From positions 186,001-250,000 of the forward strand of contig CP073016.1 in NCBI GenBank assembly GCA_025370075.1: DNA of 64,000 nucleotides. Direction: 5' to 3'. Source of the DNA: Chryseotalea sp. WA131a. GTDB lineage: Bacteria > Bacteroidota > Bacteroidia > Cytophagales > Cyclobacteriaceae. Positions 53,060-62,587 of the stretch are shown one piece after another (position 1 is the first letter of the stretch; every line of letters begins with the position of its first letter). The notes under the pieces were generated by a model that had not been told where the DNA came from, searched no databases, and saw only the letters and a list, made by a program, of their open reading frames with translations. Both the position numbers and the translations under genes were made by a program.

Positions 53060-53178
53060 GTGAGTATTTGCGTTCGAGCGGGGCTTCCGAAGCCACGCCT
53101 TGTCCCCGGCAACGAACGCACTAAAGATACGAAAGCGTTGGATTACGCGTCAACCCCGCTTGACGCAAATACATTGTT
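53060..53178 (-). repeat. attC site R12, class B, leftward
   Basis: Minus strand: AACAATGTATTTGCGTC pairs with GAACGCAAATACTCACG. TATCTTTA is central. Confidence 0.93.
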
Positions 53179-53191
53179 GTGTGCTGGCCCG

Positions 53192-53746
53192 TCAACTTAA
53201 ACTAGTTTCTTGTCTTAAGAATTCTTTGATAAGTCTGTTGTCGTCCTTTATCAAATCTGTCCAATGTATAGAAATAATGTATTCAATAAGTTCGTCAACC
53301 GTGTCGCAGGGAAGTCTGTTCCTTTTGAAAATAAACATGAAATATGAAATCGGTATGCCTGTCAACGTGATAATAATTCCAATTATCGGAAGATCCCAAA
53401 GTACGACCATAAAACGAAAGTACTTTGTCACCAAAGTAAAGACCAATAAAGAAACACAAACCAAGTAAAATGCAACGATGTAGTTAAGAAACTTAGGCAT
53501 TTTCATCATCGGCATTGGCAACCCAATACTATTCAATTCTTCCCAGTCGGTTTGAATAGTCTTAGCACTTAAAATTGTTTTTAATTCTGTGTCCCGTGTG
53601 ATCTTTATATTTCTTTTGGCAAAGAATGTCTCTAGTCGTTTATAAAGCGTCAGATAAAGAGTCAATCTTAGTTCTCTTTCAGAATCTAAAATCTCAATAT
53701 TTGATAGATTCGCATCGTTATTGTCGTAAGTGACGTTCTTGTCCAT
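53192..53746 (-). CDS. Two-TM membrane protein, 184 aa
   Basis: N-terminal 85 residues soluble (LTLYLTLYKRLETFFAKRNIKITRDTELKTIL). Two adjacent TM helices near 90-112 (FLNYIVAFYLVCVSLLVFTLV) and 120-142 (MVVLWDLPIIGIIITLTGIPISYFMF). The C-terminal region (LPCDTVDELIEYIISIHWTDLI) is helical. Unknown family. Single gene in the cassette 53778-53176, 30 nt from its start. Rich in GAC on the coding strand. Confidence 0.75.
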   Translation of the reverse strand: MDKNVTYDNNDANLSNIEILDSERELRLTLYLTLYKRLETFFAKRNIKITRDTELKTILSAKTIQTDWEELNSIGLPMPMMKMPKFLNYIVAFYLVCVSLLVFTLVTKYFRFMVVLWDLPIIGIIITLTGIPISYFMFIFKRNRLPCDTVDELIEYIISIHWTDLIKDDNRLIKEFLRQETSLS

Positions 53747-53778
53747 GTAACTTATCTGTCAAAAGGGCTTGCACACAA

Positions 53779-53898
53779 CGTTTGTGTTTGCGCAGTGGTG
53801 CGGTTTCGAAGCCGCGTCCTGTCCCCGACACAAAAACGTGGAACGAAGATATAAACTTTGGGCTACACGTCAACGCACCATTGCGCAAACATTTTGTT
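53779..53898 (-). repeat. attC site R13, D/E hybrid, leftward
   Basis: Minus strand: the outer arms TTTGCGCAATGGTGCG and CGCACCACTGCGCAAACACAAACG in register are class D. The centre and inner palindrome (TATCTTCG, GCGGCTTCGAAACCGC) are class E, indicating recombination or conversion between attC types. Confidence 0.92.
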
Positions 53899-53910
53899 GG
53901 CGGTAGTATT

Positions 53911-54798
53911 TCAGTCACCACTATTTGTCGCGATATAAAAGTCCTTTAGTCGTTGGTGTTCCTCCTGTGTCACAGGAAATTCTCTTTCAATGTTTCCTAT
54001 GCATTCAACATAAAAACCGTCAATTGATAGAATATAAATTTGCCTGTCGTCACCTACTAAGTCTTCTGTCCTAACGACTTTCCCCTCTTCACCAATCAGC
54101 TTCTTGTCGCGGAAGTCAAATGAAAATTGACCGTCCTCAACATGATAATGATAGATTGGATTCTCTATTTTATTTTGTATTTCACTTATTCTTTCCTTTA
54201 CGTCTGAGTCTGAGGTGTACAATTGTTCGACTTTTTTCAAAGTGTCAAGTGACTCCTTTAAATTCCCCTTTCTCTCTTGCGTCTTTGATTTATTTATCAA
54301 GTCAGTCTTTATAAATACATTAATGTCACTCTCAATATTAATTTTTGGTTGAATCGTTATTTTGTCCTTTTGATGCTCAGATTTCGATTTTAGTTTGTCG
54401 AACTCTTGAATAAAACATTTGACAAGTTCTTGGTCATTACTCATTATTAAATTTTCGTCATTTCTGAATTCAGCATTGTAAGTCCAATTGTAAGAACCCG
54501 AAACAATTTTTTTGTCGTCAATTATTGCAAACTTATGATGCATTAGTGAAGAACTGTCGGCAAAATAAAATTTTCCGCCTTGTTTGATGAATTTATTAAA
54601 GTCAAGTCCCGTTTCTCTGTTATTGATTCTGTCATTCACCACAATCAATTCAACTTTAATCTTCCTTTCAAGCATGGTCATCAAATAGTCCAAAATGTTG
54701 TCATTCGTAAACCAAGCCACCGCAATTGAAACTTTCTCTTTCGAGTCCGAGAGTTCGTTAATCAGGTGTCTACAAATTTGTCTAAAGTGAACCGTCAT
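53911..54798 (-). CDS. Phospholipase D-family nuclease-like protein
   Basis: 295 residues from MTVHFRQICRHLIN; longer readings enter the attC. Single PLDc_2-type domain: VSIAVAWFTNDNILDYL near 25, the strand VELIVVNDRIN, and the HKD signature HHKFAIIDDKKIVSGSYNWT near 88-107 (His-x-Lys-x4-Asp and the following GSxNWT). Nuc-type enzymes dimerise to build one active site. The C-terminal half contains a helical segment (LKKVEQLYTSDSDVKERISEIQNKIE) and a small beta domain. It could be a DNA-degrading defence protein or a phosphodiesterase. Single gene in the cassette 54821-53896. Confidence 0.87.
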   Translation of the reverse strand: MTVHFRQICRHLINELSDSKEKVSIAVAWFTNDNILDYLMTMLERKIKVELIVVNDRINNRETGLDFNKFIKQGGKFYFADSSSLMHHKFAIIDDKKIVSGSYNWTYNAEFRNDENLIMSNDQELVKCFIQEFDKLKSKSEHQKDKITIQPKINIESDINVFIKTDLINKSKTQERKGNLKESLDTLKKVEQLYTSDSDVKERISEIQNKIENPIYHYHVEDGQFSFDFRDKKLIGEEGKVVRTEDLVGDDRQIYILSIDGFYVECIGNIEREFPVTQEEHQRLKDFYIATNSGD

Positions 54799-54821
54799 CT
54801 TTTTTGAAATATTACCGCCAA

Positions 54822-54942
54822 CGTTTGGCTTGTGGCAGGCGGGCAAATAAAAACCTTCTCCCTGTCCACCGTTATAAAGATAAAAAAAGAACTACACACT
54901 TCAATGACGCACAGTCCCGCCCGCTTGCCACAAGCTATTGTT
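54822..54942 (-). repeat. attC site R14, class A variant, leftward
   Basis: Minus strand: AACAATAGCTTGTGGCAAGCGGGC pairs with GCCCGCCTGCCACAAGCCAAACG. The central box is TATCTTTA. Same arm type as sites 5 and R2. Confidence 0.93.
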
Positions 54943-54970
54943 AGCGGTAGTGCGACCTCGTCAGCCGTAT

Positions 54971-55549
54971 CTATCTCTTCGTCCCTGTTTTTCTTTCTCT
55001 TAAATATTTACTCATTGTGTTTGTATATCTCCCGTCAAACTTTACAATAGTTATTAAGTTAAACGGTATTTTGGTTGGCTCTTTGTCCAAGTAGCCTTGT
55101 GAGTCAAAGTAACGAACATAAACGGAAGTCTTGGTAACTTTTGTTATTGGTCCAACGTCAAATGATTCGTCACTTGGGTCTTCATTCTCAACAATTGGGT
55201 TTAAACCTAAAAGCCTGATTGACTTAAAGATGGATGTCCAATTGGTCAAATCAATTTTGTGTTTTTTAACAACCCTATCTGTCAAACCTTCTAGATGCAT
55301 TATTTTGTCATAATGCTTATCTGTGTTTTTGAATTGAATGTCTGCAATGGTCTTGATGGGGAAAATTGAATATCCGTCTAGTTCAAAGTCGTCACTGTCG
55401 TTTAGTAGAATAAAATCTTTTGAAAAACCAACAATATATCCATGACTTTTTTCAAAAACGTCTTTTGAAACTTGTCGTTGAACTTTAAAGTATTTTTTCT
55501 TGTCCCTGTGGTATTTTATTTTGTCAATCATCTTTTTCATCGGTCTCAT
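54971..55549 (-). CDS. Cassette protein of unknown function, 192 aa
   Basis: Basic soluble protein (M at 55549 or three codons later). It contains two similar beta-rich modules: SHGYIVGFSKDFILLNDSDDFELDGYSIFPIKTIADIQF (about 33-72) and the later VGPITKVTKTSVYVRYFDSQGYLDKEPTKIPFNLITIVKF (about 128-170). Each ends in a short I-K/I-F strand, like SH3/Sm-type small barrels (G-x-I/V-x-x-x-x-x-x-x-L...I-P-x-x-x-I). I do not recognise the family. Single gene in the cassette 55565-54940. Confidence 0.75.
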   Translation of the reverse strand: MRPMKKMIDKIKYHRDKKKYFKVQRQVSKDVFEKSHGYIVGFSKDFILLNDSDDFELDGYSIFPIKTIADIQFKNTDKHYDKIMHLEGLTDRVVKKHKIDLTNWTSIFKSIRLLGLNPIVENEDPSDESFDVGPITKVTKTSVYVRYFDSQGYLDKEPTKIPFNLITIVKFDGRYTNTMSKYLRERKTGTKR

Positions 55550-55565
55550 CGAGCATTGCCGCTAA

Positions 55566-55685
55566 CGTTTAGCTTATTGCTGGCGGGCAATTAAAACCTT
55601 CGCCCTGTCCAACGAGATAAAGGTAAATAAAGAACTACAAACTTCAATGACGCACAGTCCCGCCCGCTTGCAATAAGCTTTTGTT
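55566..55685 (-). repeat. attC site R15, class A, leftward
   Basis: Minus strand: AACAAAAGCTTATTGCAAGCGGGC pairs with GCCCGCCAGCAATAAGCTAAACG. The centre reads TTACCTTTATC, one base off the usual TATCTTTA. Confidence 0.94.
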
Positions 55686-55699
55686 GTGTGCCGTTGCGG

Positions 55700-56260
55700 T
55701 CACCCAATCATTTCAAATGAACCAATTTTTAGTTTTTTAATTCCTTGCTTCTCAATTGTCTCAATTAGTTCCATAACTGAGTCCGTGTCGGCTGAACCAA
55801 AGTCCACCGAGAATTTAGTTTCATTGTCAGTTGTCGATGCCGGGCGAGTCACGTTGTGGATTACACCAGAAAGTCCGTTTGTGCCTGTCGGTTTTTTATC
55901 TTCTTCGTCAATCCACTTCTTTGCCCAGCTTAGTAGCCAGTCAATGTCGGTTAGTTCTTGATTGAAGACGAAGTCGCAACCATGCCAAAAGAATGGATTT
56001 AATTCAATACTCAATTGTCCGAATTTGTATTTTGTCGGTTGGTGATTGAGGTAAGTGTCAGCCCCAAACTCTCTCGGCTTTCCTTCTCCTTCAACTTGTT
56101 CATAGTAGTCAAGTCTGTATAGTTTGAAAGTCCTTTCTTTTTCGTCTCCGTTAAGTTCAAGTAAAATCTCTTTGGCTCCAGTCGTACGATCCGAATAGAA
56201 TTTTGTCAACTGTTTCAAATATGTCTGTCGCTGTCGCTCTATTATTTCTCTAATGTCCAT
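55700..56260 (-). CDS. Cassette protein of unknown function, 186 aa
   Basis: Soluble acidic protein. N-terminal helix (IREIIERQRQTYLKQLTKFYSDR), then beta segments (KEILLELNGDEKERTFKLYRLDYYEQVEG), the Trp/Phe-rich stretch LSIELNPFFWHGCDFVFNQELTD, the helix IDWLLSWAKKWIDEEDKK near 110, a Gly/Thr-rich linker, and a last alpha/beta piece ending IKKLKIGSFEMIG. No certain family; size and layout recall small immunity-type proteins found in integron and polymorphic-toxin loci. Single gene of the cassette 56292-55683. Downstream 14 nt separate the stop from the attC. Confidence 0.75.
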   Translation of the reverse strand: MDIREIIERQRQTYLKQLTKFYSDRTTGAKEILLELNGDEKERTFKLYRLDYYEQVEGEGKPREFGADTYLNHQPTKYKFGQLSIELNPFFWHGCDFVFNQELTDIDWLLSWAKKWIDEEDKKPTGTNGLSGVIHNVTRPASTTDNETKFSVDFGSADTDSVMELIETIEKQGIKKLKIGSFEMIG

Positions 56261-56292
56261 GAGTTAATATTTTGTAGAGCAATGGCACACAA

Positions 56293-56414
56293 CGTTTTCG
56301 GGCTTGGCGAAGGTGGCGATTTTCACCACAAATGTTGATGCGGAGAACAAAACTTTGATTAACCACAAATGTGTCTGCGGAGCACTGAACCGCCACTTTT
56401 GCCAAACCCGTGTT
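56293..56414 (-). repeat. attC site R16, class H-like, leftward
   Basis: Minus strand: AACACGGGTTTGGCAAAAGTGGCGG pairs with CGCCACCTTCGCCAAGCCCGAAAACG. The centre has a repeated ACATTTGTGGT element and no TATCTT box. The end GCCAGCTGGTAAC mirrors the start GTTACCAGC at 63248, 6.8 kb away. Confidence 0.88.
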
Positions 56415-56559
56415 ACCAGCTGGCGTTCTGTCTGTCGGGTTGCTGTAGTCCTTATCTGTCGTGGCTTTCGCTGTCTTTTGTGTCGGCTGTGCGGTCGCGG
56501 TTTTAAAAAATTTTAGAAGGGAAGGAGATTTTAAAAAATAATTTTTCTTGGTCAGGTGA

Positions 56560-56625
56560 CTTACAAGCTCTTTTGCAATTTTTGGTCTTGCGTTGGCTTG
56601 TGCGAATTGCAAATGTGCTTGTAAG
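56560..56625 (-). repeat. Payload-bracketing hairpin H7 (downstream of R-M operon 3)
   Basis: Minus strand: CTTACAAGCACATTTGCAAT pairs with ATTGCAAAAGAGCTTGTAAG except for the ACA/AGA patch. The loop contains CGCACAAGCCAACGC and ends GACCAAA. Just after the res stop. Confidence 0.75.
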
Positions 56626-56638
56626 TGTGGGCTGCCTG

Positions 56639-59152
56639 TCATTGCATTAATTGATTTATTTTGTTTTGCCACTCATCCTCAAACACTACTTGAAATTCAA
56701 AGTCGTGGTCTGGAAATTCGTCAAACAACTCTTTCCAAGCCTTCTTTGCACCAAGTTCGTTACAAAACGCAAATACATCTTGTTTGTATTTAGTGTCCTC
56801 ATTTTTTAAGTGAATTCCTTTTGTCTCCAAAACGTAAACTGTTCCGTAATCGTCCTTTGCTTCCTGTTTGTCTGTTGCAACAAAGTCAGGATATATTTTA
56901 TTCCGCTTCCAACCTTGTATATGATAGTCTTGTCGGCTCATATTGCGATACCACCACAATAATTTTTCTTGCTCGTCAAGATATATAGCAACTGATTTTT
57001 CAAGGTCGTTAATGTTCTCTTCGGGAACATAGTCGAACAATGATTTTTGAATTGGTGTATTGTCTGCACGAACCAATTGTTTGTTGCTTTTTACTTTAAT
57101 TCTTGATGGCAACACAAAACCGCCTTTGTCTGTGATAAGGAAGAAACAGAGTTTCTTTTTCTCTACCATTTGTCTGAAAACCTGTTCCGCTAAACGATTG
57201 CGTTCTTTGTCTAAAATCTTTTTAAGTTCTTCAATTACAAAAACAAAATTTGTTGCAACTGTTTCACGGTCATATTTTTTTAAAAGCATTTTTATTGCCT
57301 TTTCTCCGAGTTGGAAACAATGCCAAGGATTTGGAACGATGTCTGTAATTTGTCTTGTCAAAAACACTTCATCAATTTCTAAAGTGCCTGATTTTTCAGC
57401 ACCATAACTTGCCTTTAGCAATTCCTTTTCTTCATTGCTAAGTCCTAAAACAATTTCTTGTTCTTTGTTTATTTTGTTTTGTAAGGATAGATTTTTAAGT
57501 TCATCAATGTTGATGCTTTCCCAATCAATGGCACTTAAAATATCTATCTCAAAATTCATATCACGCCAACTTTCCTTTTCTTGAATTACGAATTTTGGAA
57601 GATAAATTTTGCCTTCGAATTTTTTGAAGCCATCACGATATTTTATTTCTCTTTCCTTTAAACCGCCTGTGTCTGTGCCACCATCATCACTTACAATTCT
57701 TCCTGCAATGTCGCCCAAGCCTTCATCTTCCAGTCCTGATTTTATTTCTCTTACCAAAGTGCTTGCATTTTGACGGAAAGTATAAACATAACATTCATCC
57801 AATTCCCGAATTTTGGTTTTACGTGCAAAAGGTTGTCTTAAAATACGACCAACCAACTGTGTTATTCCTGTTGCTGATGATGGATTTGTAAGAACTGTAA
57901 GAATATAAGCAAATGAACAATCCCAACCTTCTTGTAAGGCTTGTTTGGTTATGATGTAGCGTATATCACAATCATTCGCAAATAAGTTTATTCCTTCAAT
58001 GTCGTCTTTTTCGCTACTCTTAATGGCAATATGACTTTTAGGGACATTACATTTTTTAATTAAATATTCTTTCGCATCTTCTGCGTGAATAAACTTTTTA
58101 TCTCTCTGGTCTTTTCCTGTTCTCTCAACTTGTATCAAACAAATTGGTCGAATATATTCACCTGTGTTACCCTCGTATTCTTTGGCTTTCTTTTCTAACT
58201 CGTTTCGTTTTTCATAGCTTGCCAATAACGTGTCTTGCCAATCTAAACTTGTTTTGTTGGTTAAGTGAATATCCAACTTAATCATTTCCTCTTCGTGCAA
58301 TTCACGCCCTGTAATTTTTACCAACTCATTGCTGTTTGGCGGGGGAGTAGCCGAAAGTTCAAGTATAAACGAAGGGTTGAAATTTCTTACTGTGTTTCTT
58401 GCCAATTCTCCGTAAGCTCTATGTCCTTCATCAATTACAACAAGTGGACGCAAAACTTTTAAAGTATTACCAAGCGAAGTTTTTATTTGCGTTCCAAAAA
58501 CTTCCATTTCTGTTGTGAAGCAATCCAAATTCGGAATGAGTTCTTTTAGTTTTTTATGTCCTTCAAAATCATCTTCTCTTGGAAAAAAGTCTGTAAACCC
58601 ACCTTGGTCTCTGAAAACCTTTAGAGTGTCTTTATTTTGACGATTTGCCGAAGGCAACATTAACATCAACACAACCAAATGTTCATCTATATCCAAACGA
58701 TTAAACATTTCGTTTTTCTCTTTGATTAAGGTTCTGCCACCACTTGAAATGTCTAAAATTTGCCTGTACGGATGCTCTCTATTTTTGAGTGCTAAAATAG
58801 TTTGACGATAAATTTGAGTTGACGGAACAATCCACAACACCAAACCAGTTTGTTTTTTTAGAAATGTCTTTTGAATGTTGTCAATAGCGTGGCAAGCCAA
58901 TAAAGTTTTACCGCCACCAGTTGGCACTTTCAAATAAATGTCGGGCAATGGTTCTTGTAAACCATTGGTTTTAGAATGATAAATTGCTCTGCCTGTGGCT
59001 TGTTCGTATGCTCTTTTGGGAAAGTTGTAATCCTTTGCCATATCAGCATCAAACTCCAAAGCCTTTTCGTATTTGACATTGAATTCTGAAAGAGAAACTA
59101 AATACTCTTTCAGTTCTTTTAAAACCTTTTCCTGATAGTGCTTTAGTCTCAT
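56639..59152 (-). CDS. res: Type III restriction endonuclease subunit Res (operon 3)
   Basis: 837 residues. Walker A KVPTGGGKTLLAC near residue 75 and DEAD-like VVIDEGHRAYG near 240; second lobe with LTNPSSATGITQLVGRILRQPF near 435. The C-terminal PD-(D/E)XK nuclease has KIYPDFVATD and VYVLETKGIHL near 775-795. It belongs to the DEAD/DEAH type III subgroup distinct from the res at 2465 (little motif-level similarity). Its start overlaps the Mod stop by 4 nt. It would cleave DNA together with Mod using ATP. Last gene of a four-gene operon in one cassette. Confidence 0.93.
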   Translation of the reverse strand: MRLKHYQEKVLKELKEYLVSLSEFNVKYEKALEFDADMAKDYNFPKRAYEQATGRAIYHSKTNGLQEPLPDIYLKVPTGGGKTLLACHAIDNIQKTFLKKQTGLVLWIVPSTQIYRQTILALKNREHPYRQILDISSGGRTLIKEKNEMFNRLDIDEHLVVLMLMLPSANRQNKDTLKVFRDQGGFTDFFPREDDFEGHKKLKELIPNLDCFTTEMEVFGTQIKTSLGNTLKVLRPLVVIDEGHRAYGELARNTVRNFNPSFILELSATPPPNSNELVKITGRELHEEEMIKLDIHLTNKTSLDWQDTLLASYEKRNELEKKAKEYEGNTGEYIRPICLIQVERTGKDQRDKKFIHAEDAKEYLIKKCNVPKSHIAIKSSEKDDIEGINLFANDCDIRYIITKQALQEGWDCSFAYILTVLTNPSSATGITQLVGRILRQPFARKTKIRELDECYVYTFRQNASTLVREIKSGLEDEGLGDIAGRIVSDDGGTDTGGLKEREIKYRDGFKKFEGKIYLPKFVIQEKESWRDMNFEIDILSAIDWESINIDELKNLSLQNKINKEQEIVLGLSNEEKELLKASYGAEKSGTLEIDEVFLTRQITDIVPNPWHCFQLGEKAIKMLLKKYDRETVATNFVFVIEELKKILDKERNRLAEQVFRQMVEKKKLCFFLITDKGGFVLPSRIKVKSNKQLVRADNTPIQKSLFDYVPEENINDLEKSVAIYLDEQEKLLWWYRNMSRQDYHIQGWKRNKIYPDFVATDKQEAKDDYGTVYVLETKGIHLKNEDTKYKQDVFAFCNELGAKKAWKELFDEFPDHDFEFQVVFEDEWQNKINQLMQ

Positions 59153-60744
59153 TTTTGAATTCTATAAATTTCGTAAGGCAATTGGCAAAAATCAATTCGG
59201 AAATCAAGCAAAGTATGGTCGTCAACATATTTTGCAGGAGCAAAAACTAAACGCTGTTTGTTTTTAAATTTTGGCAACGATTTACAAAGTTCCAATGTCA
59301 AAGCATTTTTCTTTAACCAGTCAATGTCTGCTTTGTAGAATAAATAGGCTTCGTAATTTTTACTTTCACCAATGAAGCCAGTTTTTTCATTTACCGATTT
59401 TTCATTGAATTCTTCGCCAGTTGCTGTGTAAAATAAGTATCGGGCAAACTCGGTAAACGAAGGTAGATTTTTGCCTTTCAGCAAACTTTCCATTTCAATA
59501 GTATTACCAAGTTCAAAATAACTGAAAGACCCAGCAGTTCCCTTTTTTAGAAGTTCGTTTTTAGCTGTTTTTACTCCTTTTATGACTTTTCTAATTCTTT
59601 CGGCAGTTATTGTATTTGCGTAATCTTCTTGTTCAACCAAAATAAATTGTCGGTTACTACCTTCTTCCTTATTCAGCTCTAAGACTGCGTGACCAGTTGT
59701 TCCAGAACCCGAAAAGCTGTCGAGAACTAAGTCATTTTCTTCCGTTGAAATTTTGATTATTTGTTTTATTATTTCTACTGGTTTTGGTGTCTCAAATGGA
59801 GCTTCGCCACCAAATAGTTCTTTCAATACACTTTTCCCATCTCTTGTTGTGCCTACGTCTTTTCCAAACCAAATGGTTTCAGGAACCCTGCCCTGAACAT
59901 CTTTTAAATATATTTTAAGAATTAATCTTGTTTCGTCAGCATTAAAGACAACTTGCTTGGCTGCAATTTTCTTGTCCATTGTTTCCTTGCTAAATCGCCA
60001 ACCATTTGCAGAAGGTTTGATAATTTTTCCACTTGGAGTTTTTACATCATAAATTAAATTAGGACGGTATAAAGCATTTCTAATATCACCAGTTCTCCAA
60101 TCTCCATTTGGGTCTTTATCGGGATTAGAGTAGTTTTTGTTGTTTTCCTCTGTTCTTTCTAATGTTGATAAAGCAAAATCTTCTGATTTTTGATAAATAA
60201 TTAAATGATTGTGGTGAACTGAAAACTTTTCAGAATATCCTTTACCTTGAATGCTATGCTGCCAAATAACATTTGCGACAAAATTCGTTTCTCCGAAAAG
60301 TTCATCCATTAGAAGTCTTAAACGATGTTGTTCGTTATCATCACAAAAAATAAATATTGCACCATCCTCACTCATCAGTTCTCTTAATAGTTTAAGGCGT
60401 GGCATCATTAAGCAAAGCCATTTGTCGTGCCTTGTTAAATCTTCTTTATCGACTGTTGAGCCGAGCCATTCTTGCATCATTGGACTATTTACATTGTCAT
60501 TGTATTTCCAATTTTCGTTTCCTGTATTATATGGCGGGTCGATGCAAACACATTTAACTTTCCCTGCATAAGTCGGAAGTAATGCCTTCAAAGCTTTAAG
60601 GTTATCGCCTTGTATAATTAAGTTGTCGTGCAAAGAAACTTTGTCCGTCAAACTCAATTCTTTTTTTGGCAACAATTGATGATACTTAACCGCCAAATGG
60701 TGGTTTTGCACAAATGTTTTTCCTTTAAAATGTATTGTTGGCAT
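59149..60744 (-). CDS. mod: Type III R-M methyltransferase Mod (operon 3)
   Basis: 531 residues, beta-class N6-adenine methyltransferase. Catalytic motif IV CIDPPYNTGNENW at about 67-79; motif I LVLDSFSGSGTTGHAVLEL near 340; FVNEQEDY-like LVEQEDYANTITAERIRKVIKG after it. The target-recognition segment lies between (residues 160-330). Intact, unlike the Mod at 453-2460. It starts 4 nt after the upstream OLD-type gene, consistent with a single mRNA. Confidence 0.94.
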   Translation of the reverse strand: MPTIHFKGKTFVQNHHLAVKYHQLLPKKELSLTDKVSLHDNLIIQGDNLKALKALLPTYAGKVKCVCIDPPYNTGNENWKYNDNVNSPMMQEWLGSTVDKEDLTRHDKWLCLMMPRLKLLRELMSEDGAIFIFCDDNEQHRLRLLMDELFGETNFVANVIWQHSIQGKGYSEKFSVHHNHLIIYQKSEDFALSTLERTEENNKNYSNPDKDPNGDWRTGDIRNALYRPNLIYDVKTPSGKIIKPSANGWRFSKETMDKKIAAKQVVFNADETRLILKIYLKDVQGRVPETIWFGKDVGTTRDGKSVLKELFGGEAPFETPKPVEIIKQIIKISTEENDLVLDSFSGSGTTGHAVLELNKEEGSNRQFILVEQEDYANTITAERIRKVIKGVKTAKNELLKKGTAGSFSYFELGNTIEMESLLKGKNLPSFTEFARYLFYTATGEEFNEKSVNEKTGFIGESKNYEAYLFYKADIDWLKKNALTLELCKSLPKFKNKQRLVFAPAKYVDDHTLLDFRIDFCQLPYEIYRIQK

Positions 60745-60748
60745 ATCG

Positions 60749-62587
60749 TTAATTCAGTTTAGCAATTATTGTGTTGTAAAGATTTATAAATTCATCGTTT
60801 GTTCCATCAAACCAAGTCATTCGCAATTCATCGAAAGTTAAATTGCAATAATGATGTTCAGCAACTTTGCTTCCACCTAAATGTCCTCTAATTCCGCTGT
60901 CAGGATAGCTTTTGCAAAAGTTTTTAGCGTGGTCAAAATCTGTGTAAGTAATAACAGAGCCAGGAACAAGTCTTTGCAATGCCGTTGGATGGATATAGTT
61001 TTCTAAAAGTCGCTTTTGAGAAATTGCAAAATCAGTTCCATTTGTTAAGCCATAATCAACAAGGTTTGTTTCGTTTGGCGAAACGGCTACTGCATTGTCT
61101 TTATCGCTATCAAGAAAGATGAAAAAAGGTTTTTCAAGTTTTGTAAAAAGGTCAAGATTAACCCAATGTTTTACGCCACCACAACCACCAATTGGAATTA
61201 TGTTTATACTTAATTCCTCAAAAATATGTGGAATTAAACCGTTTTGTTTGTAAAGGTTGGCTTTGTGATGCATTGCATTTGCATCATCAATACCCTCAAC
61301 AAGAAATAAAAGTCGTGAAGTTGAAAACAAAGGAGTAAATGTGTTGTCGGGCTTTATTCCTAAATCTTTTGCCAGTTCCTTGTAATCAATACCAGTTTGA
61401 TTAACCGTGTAAACATTGGCAGGTTTAGAAATGTGAATGATGTTATTCCGTTTTGTATTACCAACAATGGTTGGCGAATGTGTTGATGTAATTACTTGAT
61501 AACCGTTGTCGGTTAGCAAATTCAATTTATCAAATAAACTGTCTTGGGCAGATGGATGTAAAAATGTTTCGGGTTCTTCAAAACCGAAAATAATTTGTTG
61601 TGTTCCGTTTGTCCTTTGAGTTTCGGCTAAATACTCAAAGTAAGACATCATTGTTATTCTTCTGAAACCATCACCTCTGGAGCTTAACGGAATGTTATTA
61701 CCGTTTGCAGTGCTAACAAAAGATGTTGAAATTAATTTGCTCCAATCAAATTCAACCTTCGGTTCAACTCTTTCAGTTGATTTTAAAACGTCATTAATTT
61801 TATCAGTTACTTTTTGAAGCACACCGCCAAGTTGAGTTTTAATGGTTTCTTCCATTTCGTCAGTATCAACTTCATCTTGGATTAGCTTAAACGCCATATC
61901 CTTAAAATATTTCTGAATTGTTGCATCTGTATCAGAAAGGGAAGTGTCTGCTTTAAAATATTGGAATGATGGCAATGCTTTTTTAATGGCATCACCAATC
62001 GCTTTTAGTTTTGTTGTTCCTGAACTTGGTATTTCTTCGTATTCGTAAGTAAAGGCAACATTATTTTGTTGGTTGAATTCCCTTAACTTCTCTCGTTTTT
62101 CTACATTATTAAAAGCATCACCGTTACCTTTTGCAGTTGCAATTGCGTTTGCAGTGCATTGAGCAATTAATTGTTGTTCTGTTTTAAAAATAAAATCGCT
62201 TGTTCCGTTGTATTTTTTTCTAACGATTGAAGTCTTCGGTTTAGCAACATTTGTATCTGTAACGTTCCAAGTTTTTTTCCAAACTAAATGATTGTCTTGA
62301 TTAGTTAATTCTTCGGCTTCAATAGTTGTCGGTATTTCTTCACCAAGTAAGTATTGTTCGTTTTGACAATCAAAGAAGAGTTCAACAGAAATAATATTTT
62401 CTGTTGCTTGAACATTATAATCTGACCTTGTAAGATTTGTTTCGTTGAGGGAAGCATCTATTGCTTTAAGAATAGTAGATTTTCCAGCATCATTTTGTCC
62501 TACGATGCAATTAAACAAGTCGAAATTAACGGTGATTGAACCGTTAATTCCCCTGTAATTACTTATGATTGCTTTTCTTAAAATCAT
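60749..62587 (-). CDS. OLD-family ATPase/TOPRIM nuclease in the type III R-M operon
   Basis: 612 residues. Walker A IVGQNDAGKSTILK at about 28-41 and the ABC-like Walker B FGFEEPETFLHPSAQ near 345-360. D-loop/His QVITSTHSPTIVGN follows. A C-terminal TOPRIM domain carries LFLVEGIDDANAMHH near 415-430 and FFIFLDSDKDN near 475. This is the overcoming-lysogeny-defect (OLD) architecture, also found in Gabija GajA, retron and PARIS effectors. In the operon it lies between the XRE regulator (4-nt overlap) and Mod (4-nt gap). It may be an accessory anti-phage nuclease or a regulator of restriction. Operon linkage is seen; joint function is inferred. Confidence 0.9.
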   Translation of the reverse strand: MILRKAIISNYRGINGSITVNFDLFNCIVGQNDAGKSTILKAIDASLNETNLTRSDYNVQATENIISVELFFDCQNEQYLLGEEIPTTIEAEELTNQDNHLVWKKTWNVTDTNVAKPKTSIVRKKYNGTSDFIFKTEQQLIAQCTANAIATAKGNGDAFNNVEKREKLREFNQQNNVAFTYEYEEIPSSGTTKLKAIGDAIKKALPSFQYFKADTSLSDTDATIQKYFKDMAFKLIQDEVDTDEMEETIKTQLGGVLQKVTDKINDVLKSTERVEPKVEFDWSKLISTSFVSTANGNNIPLSSRGDGFRRITMMSYFEYLAETQRTNGTQQIIFGFEEPETFLHPSAQDSLFDKLNLLTDNGYQVITSTHSPTIVGNTKRNNIIHISKPANVYTVNQTGIDYKELAKDLGIKPDNTFTPLFSTSRLLFLVEGIDDANAMHHKANLYKQNGLIPHIFEELSINIIPIGGCGGVKHWVNLDLFTKLEKPFFIFLDSDKDNAVAVSPNETNLVDYGLTNGTDFAISQKRLLENYIHPTALQRLVPGSVITYTDFDHAKNFCKSYPDSGIRGHLGGSKVAEHHYCNLTFDELRMTWFDGTNDEFINLYNTIIAKLN

